A stretch of 64,000 bases of DNA from Chloroflexota bacterium. GTDB lineage: Bacteria > Chloroflexota > Anaerolineae > Promineifilales > Promineifilaceae. Location: contig JAKEFB010000115.1 of assembly GCA_022616275.1 (NCBI GenBank), positions 1-64,000 of the forward strand, read 5' to 3'. A model generated the notes under the pieces. It ran no database searches and had not been told where the DNA came from. It saw only the letters and a program-made list of their open reading frames with translations. The position numbers and the translations under genes are program-made. Below are positions 25,462 through 34,003 of this stretch, piece after piece (position 1 is the stretch's first letter; the number at the start of each line of letters is the position of its first letter).

Positions 25462-25899
25462 CTACATTTGGGCCAGGTTGCGATGGCGTAATTTAAAGGC
25501 CAGGTCACTGGCCAGGTTGCGCATGAAAAAGTAACCAATCCTGAGATTAGAACGCGCCAGCTCTTCAAAATGTTTCTGATCCAACAGGTATAGCAGGCAT
25601 CCCTCACTAGTCGCGCGGACGGAGGCCGAACGGTAGCCCTGGTCTAACAGGGCCATTTCCCCGACTACCTGCCCTTTGCCCAGGACCACTAACACGCGTT
25701 CGTTGGCTAATCCTTCAATGAAGACCTCGGCCGATCCCTTGGCGATGATAAACATTTCGTTGCCAGTCGTGTTTTGCGCAACAATGATTTCCGCTGGGGC
25801 CACTTCTCTTGGCGTGCAAATAGAAGCCACTTGTTCCAGCTCTGACTGGTCAAGTCCGGCAAACAAATGCACTAATTTTAGCAATTCCCAATTTGCCAT
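25462..25899 (-). CDS. Cyclic nucleotide-binding domain protein
   Basis: A protein of 145 residues from ATG 25899, which has GGAGGAAAG in front; an in-frame ATG at 25959 has none. It is a single cNMP-binding fold: LFAGLDQSELEQVASIC, then VVGEMALLDQGYRSASVRA, the phosphate-binding cassette. No effector domain is fused. The cassette has the Arg-Ser-Ala-Ser shape of real cAMP/cGMP binders. It resembles the C-terminal part of the GNAT-CNBD gene 1.6 kb away. Possible -10 box TATACT at 25929-25924. Confidence 0.85.
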   Translation of the reverse strand: MANWELLKLVHLFAGLDQSELEQVASICTPREVAPAEIIVAQNTTGNEMFIIAKGSAEVFIEGLANERVLVVLGKGQVVGEMALLDQGYRSASVRATSEGCLLYLLDQKHFEELARSNLRIGYFFMRNLASDLAFKLRHRNLAQM

Positions 25900-25971
25900 T
25901 CTTTCCTCCGCCAACGCCAGTCTAGTATAACCCGGCCTCATCCTTTTGCCACTTCTCACTTCATTTTCACC

Positions 25972-26004
25972 AAACCCCGCAGATTTTCAAAACCTGCGCG
26001 GTTT
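25972..26004. repeat. Inverted repeat around AAACCTGCGCGGTTT
   Basis: AAACCCCGCAGATTTT and AAAACCTGCGCGGTTT form an imperfect hairpin just upstream of the tRNA promoter, possibly ending minus-strand or upstream transcription. Confidence 0.5.
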
Positions 26005-26012
26005 CACCTTCT

Positions 26013-26040
26013 TTGACTTTTGGGACCAAAGTGGTACAAT
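26013..26040 (+). promoter_or_regulatory. Promoter of tRNA-Leu
   Basis: TTGACT (26013-26018), 16 bases, TACAAT (26035-26040). Transcription would begin about nine bases before the mature tRNA. Confidence 0.65.
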
Positions 26041-26055
26041 GCATTTTCATAGCCC

Positions 26056-26139
<84 letters not shown>

Positions 26140-26148
26140 CCTGACGAC

Positions 26149-26183
26149 GGCCCGACCACAACCTGGTCCGGGCTGTTTTTTTT
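26149..26183 (+). terminator. Rho-independent terminator after tRNA-Leu
   Basis: GGCCCGACCA and TGGTCCGGGC pair with one bulge around a short loop, followed by a run of nine T (26175-26183). Confidence 0.75.
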
Positions 26184-26211
26184 GCTGGTAAAACGTCTCT
26201 ACAACCCCGGT

Positions 26212-26239
26212 TTGAGAAATTTGGCGCAAATTGTATAAT
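26212..26239 (+). promoter_or_regulatory. Promoter of the three-repeat membrane protein gene
   Basis: TTGAGA (26212-26217), 16 bases, TATAAT (26234-26239), about 45 bases before the ATG. Confidence 0.6.
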
Positions 26240-26285
26240 TTTGGGGCTAACGAAAAGGCATCATGTCGCGCCAGAGGAAAGAGCT

Positions 26286-27368
26286 ATGAATGTTGTGATA
26301 ATTACCACCGTCGTGGTGACCCTGACCGTGCTGTTTGGCGTTCTCATGGCAGCAGTTTTTGTGGTCCTCAGCAACCTGGTAACGGCCGGGCAGGCAACCG
26401 TCGAGCAGGAGAAGAAAAGCTACAATCCGAATCTCACCCTCGGCTACAAGATCCCCGTAGAAGCCGACCTGGAGACCCAGTTAAAGAAAGCTCGCCTGGA
26501 GGCGGCCAAACGCGCCGCCAGTTTGCCCCGTGGAGCCAACCTGCGCATTGGCCGGCTAGGGGCGGAGAACAAGGACACAGCCCGGGAGGGTGCGCTCAAG
26601 CACGATCCCCTCACTGCCGTACGAATTGCCGCCTTTCATGGTTGGCAGGGATTGCGCTCCGGCGCGGCAACCGGCCAGCAGGCGGCCATAACTACCGGAG
26701 CCACGGCGGCGCGGCCGGCCGCGCCGGCCAAACGCGCCGAAGACCTGGTGCCAGGTAAGGACTACCAGGAGATTCCGATTACCGACGACATGAGCCCTGA
26801 GGAAGTCCGCAAGGCCCGAATTGCCAATGCCAAGGCCAGGTCGGCGGCGGTGAAGGCCCTGAAAGCGGCCGGGGCGCCGGCCGGAGCGCCAGCGGCCGAC
26901 GGCGAAGCAATGGCCCCGGTGGCCGTGGCCGAACCAACGGCCGTGGCCGAACCGGTGGCTGTGGGCGGCGAAGGAATTGAACCGGTGGCCGGCCGTGACT
27001 ACCAGGAGATTCCGATTACCGCCGACATGAGCCCCGAAGAAGTCCGCAAGGCCCGGATTGCTAACGCCAAGGCCAAATCGGCCGCGGCCAAGGCGCTCAG
27101 GGCGGCCGGAGCACAGGCGGGGCCGGCCGCCGGCGCGCCGGCCAGCCGGCCGGCCCCGGCCGAGGCAGCGGTGGCCGAAGCCCCAGCTCCCCAGGCCCCG
27201 GCCGAGGCGGCCCAGAGCAGCATCCCCAGGCCGGAGTATATTGAAATTACCGGCGATATGAGCCCCGACGAGATCCGTAAGGCGCGGATTGCCAATGCCA
27301 AGCTCAAGTCCGCTTACGCCAAGGCCTTGAAAGAAGCCGGCATTGACCCGGCCACGGTGGCAGAGTAA
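26286..27368 (+). CDS. Single-pass membrane protein with three copies of an unrecognised motif
   Basis: A protein of 360 residues from ATG 26286 (GAGGAAAG in front). Residues 4-30 are one membrane helix (VVVTLTVLFGVLMAAVFVVL), probably with the rest in the cytoplasm. Three copies of a module of about 35 residues follow (near 157, 237 and 317): DYQEIPIT, then DMSPEEVRKARIANAKAKSA and a KALKAAG helix. Linkers are Ala/Pro/Glu-rich. The second copy is nearly identical to the first; the third is shortened (MSPDEIRKARIANAKLKSAY). I do not recognise the module. It looks like a membrane-tethered array of short basic helices that could bind a partner in several copies. Confidence 0.8.
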   Translation: MNVVIITTVVVTLTVLFGVLMAAVFVVLSNLVTAGQATVEQEKKSYNPNLTLGYKIPVEADLETQLKKARLEAAKRAASLPRGANLRIGRLGAENKDTAREGALKHDPLTAVRIAAFHGWQGLRSGAATGQQAAITTGATAARPAAPAKRAEDLVPGKDYQEIPITDDMSPEEVRKARIANAKARSAAVKALKAAGAPAGAPAADGEAMAPVAVAEPTAVAEPVAVGGEGIEPVAGRDYQEIPITADMSPEEVRKARIANAKAKSAAAKALRAAGAQAGPAAGAPASRPAPAEAAVAEAPAPQAPAEAAQSSIPRPEYIEITGDMSPDEIRKARIANAKLKSAYAKALKEAGIDPATVAE

Positions 27369-27376
27369 TTACCGGC

Positions 27377-27439
27377 AGTGCCTGGCACGGGGCAGAACCA
27401 CTCCAGATAATTAAGGGCCTTTGCCCCGTGCCAGGCACT
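27377..27439. repeat. 18-bp perfect inverted repeat, AGTGCCTGGCACGGGGCA
   Basis: Arms at 27377-27394 and 27422-27439 are exact reverse complements separated by 27 bases. Lies between two converging genes and probably ends transcription. Confidence 0.75.
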
Positions 27440-27447
27440 ATGTTGGG

Positions 27448-27480
27448 GTAATTGGGTAATTACCCAATTACTCAATTACT
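27448..27480. repeat. GTAATTGGGTAATTACCC palindrome
   Basis: A 24-bp perfect palindrome (27448-27471, GTAATTGGGTAA and TTACCCAATTAC) plus another CAATTAC unit. Supplies the last codons of the GNAT-CNBD gene on the minus strand. The same word occurs at 35208 and 38584. Confidence 0.8.
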
Positions 27481-29100
27481 TTCTTTATTGGCCGTCGGTG
27501 AATGGCTGAGGTAAAAGCGTTCGTCCAGGTCGGCCAATTTTTGCCCTAACGAAATGGCCATGTTGCGCATTACCTTAAGGCCGATACGGGGGTAGCGATT
27601 GACAAGATTTTCGAAATCGTGATATTTCAGGGCCGCCAGCTTGACATCGCTGGCCGCCACGGCCGTGGCCCCGTAGGCTTGCTGGGAGACCAGGGAGATC
27701 TCCCCCAGGAAGTCGCCGGCGTGTACGTGACCAACCAGTGTGCAGCCATCGGGGGCGTAGATGTCCATACTCCCGTTCATAACCATGTAAAAGGCGTCAC
27801 CTCGCTCGCCGGCCCTCAATACGACCCGGCCGGCCGGATGAGCAACCACCTGGCACAGCCCGGCGATCTTGGCTAATTCCCCTTCTTCCAATCCCTGAAA
27901 AATAGCCATGTGGTGGCTGGCCTCGTTGACGAACAACCCCAGGCGTTTTTCTTCAAAACCTTGCCGTACCAGTTCAAACAATTCCTGGCTCTCCTGGGTC
28001 AGTTGCACGTCGTCAATATCCAGGGGGACATATACTTTGGCCATCTTAATGGTGTCTAGCCGTTCTACTTCGTGGAAGACAAAGGACGGGCAATAAGCCA
28101 CCGGCACGAACCCCAGGTTACTGAGCGTGCGTTGGATATTGGGCCAATAGGCGCTGACGGTAATTTCCAGGTATTCGGCCTGGTATTTTTCGCGGGCCCG
28201 GGAATCCAGTGCCTTTAGCAGAAAGCCGGCTACGTCGTCGCGCAGGTCAATCAGCTCCAGTACCTTAATGCTGCGGCCGATAGTATCCACGGTGAAACCG
28301 ATAGCGCCGACAATTTTGCCATTTTCGCGGGCCACAATGTAATGAGAGTTGCGCGACTGCAACAAAAAGAGGCCGTAGGTCAGTTGCAGGTTGCCGAAAA
28401 CGTGGCGCCGCGATAACCGGCCGCGCTCAATGCGCAGCAGGGAGGGCAGCCCGGATTGGCTGAGTTCTTCGACCTCAAAGTCCGTGCCAATGGGATAGCC
28501 CTCGACGTCGTCCACAGCAATGAGGTCGTTTTCCAGCCCCAGGTTTTGCAGAGCCAACTGGCCCAGCAGAAACGCTTCCGGAATGACGCGGGGATTGTTG
28601 CGGCGCAGCTTTTGGGCCGGGCCAAAGAGCTTGGCAGTCAGCACTAGGCTTTCCCGGTTGTCCAGCAACACCTTTTGCGGCAGAAAGCCAATAGGCTGCA
28701 GGCCAAACTTGTGGGAAATGCGTTGGGCGTAGGTGTGGGCTGTCCGGCATTCGGCTAGGCCAAAGTGTAGCCGCTGCTCGGCAAATTCCAGCCGGGCCCG
28801 CATCAGGGCCGAACCTACGCCCAGTCCCCGGTAGCCGGGGTCTACAGCCAACCGGCCGAACTCGCCACACAGGTCGGCGTAAGCCCCAACCTCAAAATAG
28901 ACAGATGCGGTCCCGACGATGTGGTCGTCTGCTTCGGCCAGGAGTGATAGATAACTATCCTGGTAAATACTCCGTTTTAACCACTCGTCGCTATAAAACT
29001 CCTTGTAAGGGTAATTTTCGCCATATGACCGGTAGAACAGATTGCGAATTCCCTCTAGATCGGCCTCCGTAACGGGTCTTACGCGAATCGAAGACGCCAT
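27472..29100 (-). CDS. GNAT acetyltransferase-like protein fused to a cyclic nucleotide-binding domain
   Basis: A protein of 542 residues; of three nearby ATGs, the one at 29100 is best spaced from AAGGAGG. Residues about 5-160 are a GNAT domain with the acetyl-CoA loop DPGYRGLGVGSALM. Residues about 170-360 look like a second, degenerate GNAT (YIVARENGKIVGAIGFTVD; YLEITVSAYWPNIQRTLSNL). Residues about 400-530 are a cNMP-binding domain (GDFLGEISLVSQQAYGATAV). The phosphate cassette lacks the Arg of strong cAMP binders. Mycobacterial cAMP-gated protein acetyltransferases have the same two parts in reverse order; by analogy this may be a ligand-gated acetyltransferase. Confidence 0.85.
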   Translation of the reverse strand: MASSIRVRPVTEADLEGIRNLFYRSYGENYPYKEFYSDEWLKRSIYQDSYLSLLAEADDHIVGTASVYFEVGAYADLCGEFGRLAVDPGYRGLGVGSALMRARLEFAEQRLHFGLAECRTAHTYAQRISHKFGLQPIGFLPQKVLLDNRESLVLTAKLFGPAQKLRRNNPRVIPEAFLLGQLALQNLGLENDLIAVDDVEGYPIGTDFEVEELSQSGLPSLLRIERGRLSRRHVFGNLQLTYGLFLLQSRNSHYIVARENGKIVGAIGFTVDTIGRSIKVLELIDLRDDVAGFLLKALDSRAREKYQAEYLEITVSAYWPNIQRTLSNLGFVPVAYCPSFVFHEVERLDTIKMAKVYVPLDIDDVQLTQESQELFELVRQGFEEKRLGLFVNEASHHMAIFQGLEEGELAKIAGLCQVVAHPAGRVVLRAGERGDAFYMVMNGSMDIYAPDGCTLVGHVHAGDFLGEISLVSQQAYGATAVAASDVKLAALKYHDFENLVNRYPRIGLKVMRNMAISLGQKLADLDERFYLSHSPTANKESN

Positions 29101-29116
29101 CATTGCCTCCTTCAAT

Positions 29117-29151
29117 AGCTGCCAGCCATCAGCTTTTAGCTATCAGCTTTT
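29117..29151. repeat. CAGCTATCAGCTTTT word repeat
   Basis: AGCTGCCAGCCATCAGC then TTTTAGCTATCAGCTTTT: imperfect direct repeats in the spacer between the divergent GNAT-CNBD and GAF kinase genes. Confidence 0.5.
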
Positions 29152-29164
29152 CTTTTAGTAGAAA

Positions 29165-29280
29165 CCTACCCACCTGCTACTTGCAAACTTCCATACTCGC
29201 ACACTCGCACACTTGCACACTTGCATACTCGCATACTCGCACACTTGCCTACCTGCCACCTGCCCACTCGCCCACTGCCT
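29165..29280. repeat. Direct-repeat tract of ACTCGCAC / ACTTGCAC units
   Basis: About ten units of eight to ten bases (ACTCGCAC, ACTTGCAC, ATACTCGC, CCACTCGC) in one orientation, without the inverted half seen elsewhere. It is not a CRISPR array: units are too short and have no spacers. It sits directly upstream of the kinase -10 box. Confidence 0.7.
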
Positions 29281-29290
29281 GGCGCTATGT

Positions 29291-29296
29291 TACAAT
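29291..29296 (+). promoter_or_regulatory. -10 box TACAAT of the GAF/PAS kinase gene
   Basis: TACAAT ends eight bases before the GTG at 29304, so transcription would start at or next to the start codon. The message is probably leaderless. No good -35 is visible. Confidence 0.45.
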
Positions 29297-29303
29297 TTTA
29301 CTC

Positions 29304-30893
29304 GTGTTAGTGGATTATCGCATTCGCCAAAGAGAATATTTATTGGCGATTAGCCGGGCGCTCACTTCAGAATTGGACCTGGGTGACGTCTTACGGATTA
29401 TTGTCCAGGCTTCCGTGGAATTTATTTCGGGGCGGGCAGGCGCCATTGTCCTGGCCGATCCAATAGACCACACCTTTCGTATCGCAGCCATATACGGGCT
29501 GCCCCGAGAGCATTTTGAGCGGTACGTGCCGCTCCTCCAGGGGTTGCCTTACGAAGAGGGCAGTGAGAACGAAGCTATCCCCGAGCTGACTTGGCGAATG
29601 CAAAAAGTGGCCCAGGCGGCCGAGATCGGCGTGGCCCAGGTTTTACGCCTGCCGATGATGAGCGGTGAAACGCTCATTGGCATGATTTACGTCTTCCAGG
29701 CCGGCAACTACCACATCAGCAGCGACGCGGCCGGGTTATTGCAAAGCTTTGCCGACCAGGCCGCCATTGCCGTTAAAAACGCCCGGCTGTACCAGGAAGT
29801 GATTGCCGAGAAACAGCGGCTGGATGCCATTCTGGAGCAGAGCGCTGATGGCATCATGATTCTGGGCCCCCAGTTGGAGATTACACGCTTTAACCCGGCC
29901 CTCAGCCGGATGACAGGTTGGGACGCGGCCGGGGCTGTTGGTCGGCCGCACGAAGAATTGATCCGCTGGCAAAAACTGCGAACTGACCAGGACCTGGAAA
30001 CAGCCCTGGCCAATGGCTGGCCTTTGCCGGGCGCTGTCCACCTCTACGTGGAGGGCGAACTTCTTCGACGTGACAACAAGCTCATCAGTCTGGGGATTAC
30101 CTATGCGCCGCTGCTCAATCACCGGGGTGTAATGACCAGCATTATTGCCAACGTTCGTGACCTGACCCGCTACCGGGAAGAAGAAGCGCTGCAAAAAACC
30201 TTTATTTCAATAGTCAGCCACGAGCTGAAAACGCCGGTTTCAATTATTAAAGGGTATGCCGGTACACTACGCCGGCGAGACGCTCACTGGTCGGCCGACG
30301 TGCAGGACGAATACCTGGCCGTGATTGAAGAAGAGGCTGACAACCTGGCTGATCTGATTGATAATCTGCTGGAGGCTTCGCGGCTGCAATCGGGTACATT
30401 CAAGCTGGAGTTGAACGACGAAGTTGATCTGCCTAAGCTGGCGGCCGAGACGGTCCGCAAATTTTCCAGCCAGACAGACAGGCACAACTTCGTCCTGGAC
30501 TTTCCCCCGGACTACCCTATGGCCCTGGGAGACGAGCGCCGCCTGACGCAGGTGTTTAATAACCTGGTCAGTAATGCTATCAAATATTCACCCGATGGCG
30601 GGCAGATCGTTATTCGCGGCGAGGTCCACGCCAATTATGTCACTGTTTCAGTGCAGGACCAGGGCATTGGTATTCCTGCTCACCAACACCATAAAATCTT
30701 TGAAAAGTTCAGCCGGCTAGACAATGCCTTGAGCCGTAATACGGACGGGACTGGCCTGGGGTTATTTTTGACCAAAGCCATTGTTGAGGCCCACGGTGGC
30801 AGCATCTGGTTCCACAGCAACGAGCGGCCGACCAACGGCAACCCACCCGGCACAACTTTTACCTTTTCATTACCACGGGAAAATCGTTCGTAG
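29304..30893 (+). CDS. Soluble GAF-PAS sensor histidine kinase
   Basis: A protein of 529 residues from GTG 29304 (GTG 29310 is possible). Sequence upstream in this frame is low-complexity repeat DNA and is unlikely to be coding. Residues about 15-165 are a GAF domain, 175-300 a PAS domain (ADGIMILGPQLEITRFNPAL; VRDLTRYREEEALQ), then HisKA with SHELKTPVSIIKGYAGTL and HATPase with NLVSNAIKYS, DQGIGIPAHQ and GTGLGLFLTKAIVEAHGG. There is no membrane helix, so it senses a cytoplasmic signal. No response regulator is adjacent. The CpXC gene follows 43 bases downstream. Confidence 0.9.
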   Translation: MLVDYRIRQREYLLAISRALTSELDLGDVLRIIVQASVEFISGRAGAIVLADPIDHTFRIAAIYGLPREHFERYVPLLQGLPYEEGSENEAIPELTWRMQKVAQAAEIGVAQVLRLPMMSGETLIGMIYVFQAGNYHISSDAAGLLQSFADQAAIAVKNARLYQEVIAEKQRLDAILEQSADGIMILGPQLEITRFNPALSRMTGWDAAGAVGRPHEELIRWQKLRTDQDLETALANGWPLPGAVHLYVEGELLRRDNKLISLGITYAPLLNHRGVMTSIIANVRDLTRYREEEALQKTFISIVSHELKTPVSIIKGYAGTLRRRDAHWSADVQDEYLAVIEEEADNLADLIDNLLEASRLQSGTFKLELNDEVDLPKLAAETVRKFSSQTDRHNFVLDFPPDYPMALGDERRLTQVFNNLVSNAIKYSPDGGQIVIRGEVHANYVTVSVQDQGIGIPAHQHHKIFEKFSRLDNALSRNTDGTGLGLFLTKAIVEAHGGSIWFHSNERPTNGNPPGTTFTFSLPRENRS

Positions 30894-30936
30894 AAACCTG
30901 ATAGGGAGATACCCCCTCAGGAGCTTAGGAGAATCC

Positions 30937-32271
30937 ATGCTTACTCAAATTGTCTGCCCTAAGTGCCAAAACCCTTACACGGCCGAGGTACACCAGATCG
31001 TTGATGTTGGCCAGGAGCCGGAGCTGAAGATGGCGCTTTTAAACGGCTATCTCAACGTCGCCGTTTGCCCTCACTGCCGGACGGCTACCCAGGTGGCGAC
31101 GCCGCTGCTCTATCACGACCCGGAACACGAGTTGTTTATGGTCTACGTGCCGATAGAACTGAGCATGAAGCAGGCTGATCAGGAGAAGCTGATTGGCCAG
31201 TTGGTCCGGCGGGCCATGGACAACTTGCCGCCGGAGCAGCGGCGCGGCTACATGTTCCAGCCACAGACGATCATCAGCCTGCAAACGTTTATGGAGAAGA
31301 TCCTGGAAACGGAAGGCATTACCCCTGAAATGTTAGCCCGCCAGCGGAAGCAGGCTGAATTATTGCAAACCCTCTCTACGGCCGACAAAGAGGTGGTAGA
31401 TATCCTGCTGAAGGAACGGGCCGATGAGATTGACGAAGGCTTCTTTGCCTTGCTGCGCGCCTCGGTTGACGCCGCCGAACAGGCAGGCCAGGACGATAGG
31501 GCCTTAAAGCTCATCAACTTGCAGGCCCGGCTGTACCGGGAAACGGAGTACGGCCGGCGGCTGGACCAGCAACAGCGCGCTCTACACGCCTTTAGCCGCG
31601 ATGCCCGTAAAGAAGGGTTGACGCCCAAGCTGCTGCTAAAACACGTCCTGGCCAACCGCGACGACGAAATGGTGGTGGACGCCCTGATCATGGCCGGCCA
31701 GCAGGCGTTTAATTATCAATTTTTTGCCGAGTTGTCCGACAAAATCGAAAAACGACAAAAATCGGGTGTAGAGAGCGAAGAGTACGTGAAGCTGCGCGAA
31801 CACCTCCTGGAAATCCAGGAAGCTCTCCAGCGACGTTCTCAAGAAATCCTGGAAGGCGCCCAAAGGACGTTGCAGGAAATTCTACGGGCAGAAGATAAGG
31901 CCGCGGCCGTACGGGCTAACCTGGGCCACATAGACGACGCTTTTATGTACGTGCTGTCGGCTAACCTGGCCCAGGCAGAACAACGCGGCAACACCGTCCA
32001 GGCTATGGCTCTGCGGGATGTCCAGGAGCTGATTATGCAAGAGATTGAAAGCCAATCTCCCCCTGAAATCCGGCTGATCAACCAACTAATCCGGGCCGAA
32101 ACTAAGGAGGCGCAACAGCAATTGCTGGATAAAAATGGACAATTAATCAGGCCGGACCTGCTGCGGGTGGTCCAGGCCATCAAGGCTGAGATGGGGGAAT
32201 CAAACGCGCCGGAACTGAATAGCCAACTGGCTGAAATTGAAGCGTTGATTGAGGCGCGCCTTAAAGGTTAG
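30937..32271 (+). CDS. CpXC-domain protein
   Basis: A protein of 444 residues from ATG 30937 (TAGGAGA in front). Residues 1-115 are a CpXC domain with two zinc-knuckle pairs, CPKCQNPY (about 7-10) and CPHCRTAT (about 45-48). The rest is almost wholly alpha-helical and rich in Gln, Glu and Arg, with coiled-coil stretches (about 290-350). Function of CpXC proteins is unknown. It follows the GAF/PAS kinase and its 3' end overlaps the converging FHA gene by four bases (TTAG), which is unusually tight. Confidence 0.8.
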   Translation: MLTQIVCPKCQNPYTAEVHQIVDVGQEPELKMALLNGYLNVAVCPHCRTATQVATPLLYHDPEHELFMVYVPIELSMKQADQEKLIGQLVRRAMDNLPPEQRRGYMFQPQTIISLQTFMEKILETEGITPEMLARQRKQAELLQTLSTADKEVVDILLKERADEIDEGFFALLRASVDAAEQAGQDDRALKLINLQARLYRETEYGRRLDQQQRALHAFSRDARKEGLTPKLLLKHVLANRDDEMVVDALIMAGQQAFNYQFFAELSDKIEKRQKSGVESEEYVKLREHLLEIQEALQRRSQEILEGAQRTLQEILRAEDKAAAVRANLGHIDDAFMYVLSANLAQAEQRGNTVQAMALRDVQELIMQEIESQSPPEIRLINQLIRAETKEAQQQLLDKNGQLIRPDLLRVVQAIKAEMGESNAPELNSQLAEIEALIEARLKG

Positions 32272-32921
32272 TGAGGCTCGTTGTCCAACCGGAAACCGTG
32301 GCCACGCACAGTAACAATGTATTCGTAACTGTCCAGCTCGGCCAGCCGGTCCCGCAATCGCCGCACCAGGGCGTCAATCGCCTGTTCGGAAACGCCAATA
32401 CCCTCAGTGCCGGGCCAGACAGCGTCTATGATGGCGTCCCTATCCACCACGGCACTGTTGGCATCGTAGAGTGTTTCCAGCAGGCGAAATTGGGATAGCG
32501 ACAGAGGTGGGTCTAATTCCCGGCCGTTTACCCGCACGGCGCGCTGGCGCTTGTCCAACGACAAATTGCCCGGCCGGTCGCTCACCTCTTCCACTGTCAG
32601 GGGCATGGTGGCGTCGCTACCTACAAAGAGCAATTTCACGGCCAGAGCGATTTGAATTTCGTCGCCGTCACGAAGGGACGCCGAGCCTTTTACCTGGACG
32701 CCGTTCAGGTGGGTGCCGTTCTTGCTGTCGAGATCGTAAAGCCGGTAGCCGCCATTTTCATAGGTGATCTTGGCATGGTGGCGCGAGACCTGGCGCTCAG
32801 GCAAGACGAGCTGGCATTCGCTGCCCCGGCCAATTAAAAACTCCTCTGCGTCCAACGTCCAACGCTCCCCGGCCAGTTGACCTTCACGAACAATGAGTAC
32901 CGGTTTTTCGTCCATGATCAT
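32268..32921 (-). CDS. FHA domain - winged-helix (OmpR-type) DNA-binding protein
   Basis: A protein of 217 residues. Residues about 8-100 are an FHA domain with GRGSECQLVL, VSRHHAKI and DLDSKNGTHLNG, the phosphothreonine-binding residues. Residues about 125-215 form an OmpR/PhoB-type winged helix (LSLSQFRLLETLYD; VSEQAIDALVRRLRDRL; VRGHGFRL). This should let Thr phosphorylation steer transcription. The gene is divergent from a Ser/Thr kinase 30 bases away, its likely partner. An ATG at 32915 is an alternative start. Confidence 0.92.
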   Translation of the reverse strand: MIMDEKPVLIVREGQLAGERWTLDAEEFLIGRGSECQLVLPERQVSRHHAKITYENGGYRLYDLDSKNGTHLNGVQVKGSASLRDGDEIQIALAVKLLFVGSDATMPLTVEEVSDRPGNLSLDKRQRAVRVNGRELDPPLSLSQFRLLETLYDANSAVVDRDAIIDAVWPGTEGIGVSEQAIDALVRRLRDRLAELDSYEYIVTVRGHGFRLDNEPH

Positions 32922-32936
32922 TCAGCCCTCTTCAAT

Positions 32937-32942
32937 TACAAT
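32937..32942 (+). promoter_or_regulatory. -10 box TACAAT of the Ser/Thr kinase gene
   Basis: TACAAT ends nine bases before the ATG at 32952, giving a leaderless or near-leaderless message. No ribosome binding site is visible. Confidence 0.45.
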
Positions 32943-32951
32943 TATGCAAGC

Positions 32952-33935
32952 ATGATACCAGCACTTGAAAGTGGAACTATTTTACGCGGACGCTACAAGC
33001 TGACCAAAATAGTCGGCCAGGGAGGTATGGGTAACGTCTACCGGGCCGAGGATTTGCGCTTGCCGGGCCGCTTGTGCGCCATTAAAGAAGTCCGGCCGGA
33101 ACCAGGCGCCTCGCCAGAAATTCGCCGGCAGGCGCAGAGCCAGTTTTTGCGCGAGGCCAGCCTGCTGGCGCAACTGGACCATCCGAACCTGCCGAAGGTG
33201 TCCGATTTCTTTACCGAGGGTGATCAGGATTACCTGGTGATGGACTTTGTGCCAGGTCATGACTTGAAAGAATTGATTGACGAGGCCCGAGCCGCCGGCC
33301 GCCTGCTGGACGCTACCGTCGTCTTGAACTGGGCTATCCAAATCATAGACGCCATTACTTACCTGCACCAACAAGACCCCCCTGTTTTACACCGGGATAT
33401 TAAACCTGCCAACATCAAATTAACCCCGGACAACCGGATCAAGCTGGTTGATTTTGGATTGGCCAAGCTGCTGGCCAGCGACGACACGCGGACCATCACC
33501 GTTATCCAGGGACGGGGTACAGCGCTTTATACACCCTTGGAACAATATGGCGGCGAAAGTGAACATACTGACGTGCGCTCCGATATTTATGCGCTAGGGG
33601 CTACGCTGTACCATTTGCTTACCTGCCAGCCCCCACCGGAGGCCAAGGAAAGATTTCTGAACCCTAGTGTACTCCGCCCGGTACACGTGATCAACAAGGA
33701 AGTAAGCTTGCAGGTCTCGGAAGCGGTACAGTGGGGGATGGAAATGCACCCCGACGACCGGCCGGAAAGCATGGCCATGTTTCGTCAAGTCTTGTTGGGC
33801 GACCGCCGCCGGCCTGGTAAGGCGGAACTGCTGCCGGCCGAATCAGACCTGCGAGAAGCGCTAAAAGACAACTCCGTCATTGCCGTCGTGGCCCTGGGGC
33901 TGTTTGTGCTGGCCATCCTACTCACTATCTTGTAG
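32952..33935 (+). CDS. Membrane-anchored serine/threonine protein kinase
   Basis: A protein of 327 residues from ATG 32952. PKN-type kinase domain (about 15-275): glycine loop VGQGGMGNVYRAED, Lys in CAIKEV, HRDIKPANIKL, DFGLAKLL and APE-like TPLEQYGG. The C-terminus is one membrane helix (about 308-326, VVALGLFVLAILL) with no outer sensor domain, so the kinase is tethered to the inner face by its tail. It faces the FHA-winged-helix gene and together they form a likely phospho-Thr relay. Confidence 0.93.
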   Translation: MIPALESGTILRGRYKLTKIVGQGGMGNVYRAEDLRLPGRLCAIKEVRPEPGASPEIRRQAQSQFLREASLLAQLDHPNLPKVSDFFTEGDQDYLVMDFVPGHDLKELIDEARAAGRLLDATVVLNWAIQIIDAITYLHQQDPPVLHRDIKPANIKLTPDNRIKLVDFGLAKLLASDDTRTITVIQGRGTALYTPLEQYGGESEHTDVRSDIYALGATLYHLLTCQPPPEAKERFLNPSVLRPVHVINKEVSLQVSEAVQWGMEMHPDDRPESMAMFRQVLLGDRRRPGKAELLPAESDLREALKDNSVIAVVALGLFVLAILLTIL

Positions 33936-33970
33936 AAACCTTTCCAAAAGATATTTTTCTCTGGCCAACT

Positions 33971-33997
33971 GTCGTCTATCGTCCATCGTCTGTCGTC
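33971..33997. repeat. Tandem GTCGTC word repeat, second copy
   Basis: GTCGTCTATCGTCCATCGTC then TGTCGTC; the first 14 bases are identical to part of the 9708 copy. Lies between the kinase stop and the ABC promoter. Confidence 0.7.
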
Positions 33998-34003
33998 AAA
34001 TGC

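Noticed and set aside
29165-29280. Possible CRISPR array
   Set aside because: Units are only eight to ten bases, imperfect and without spacers; it is a simple direct-repeat tract.
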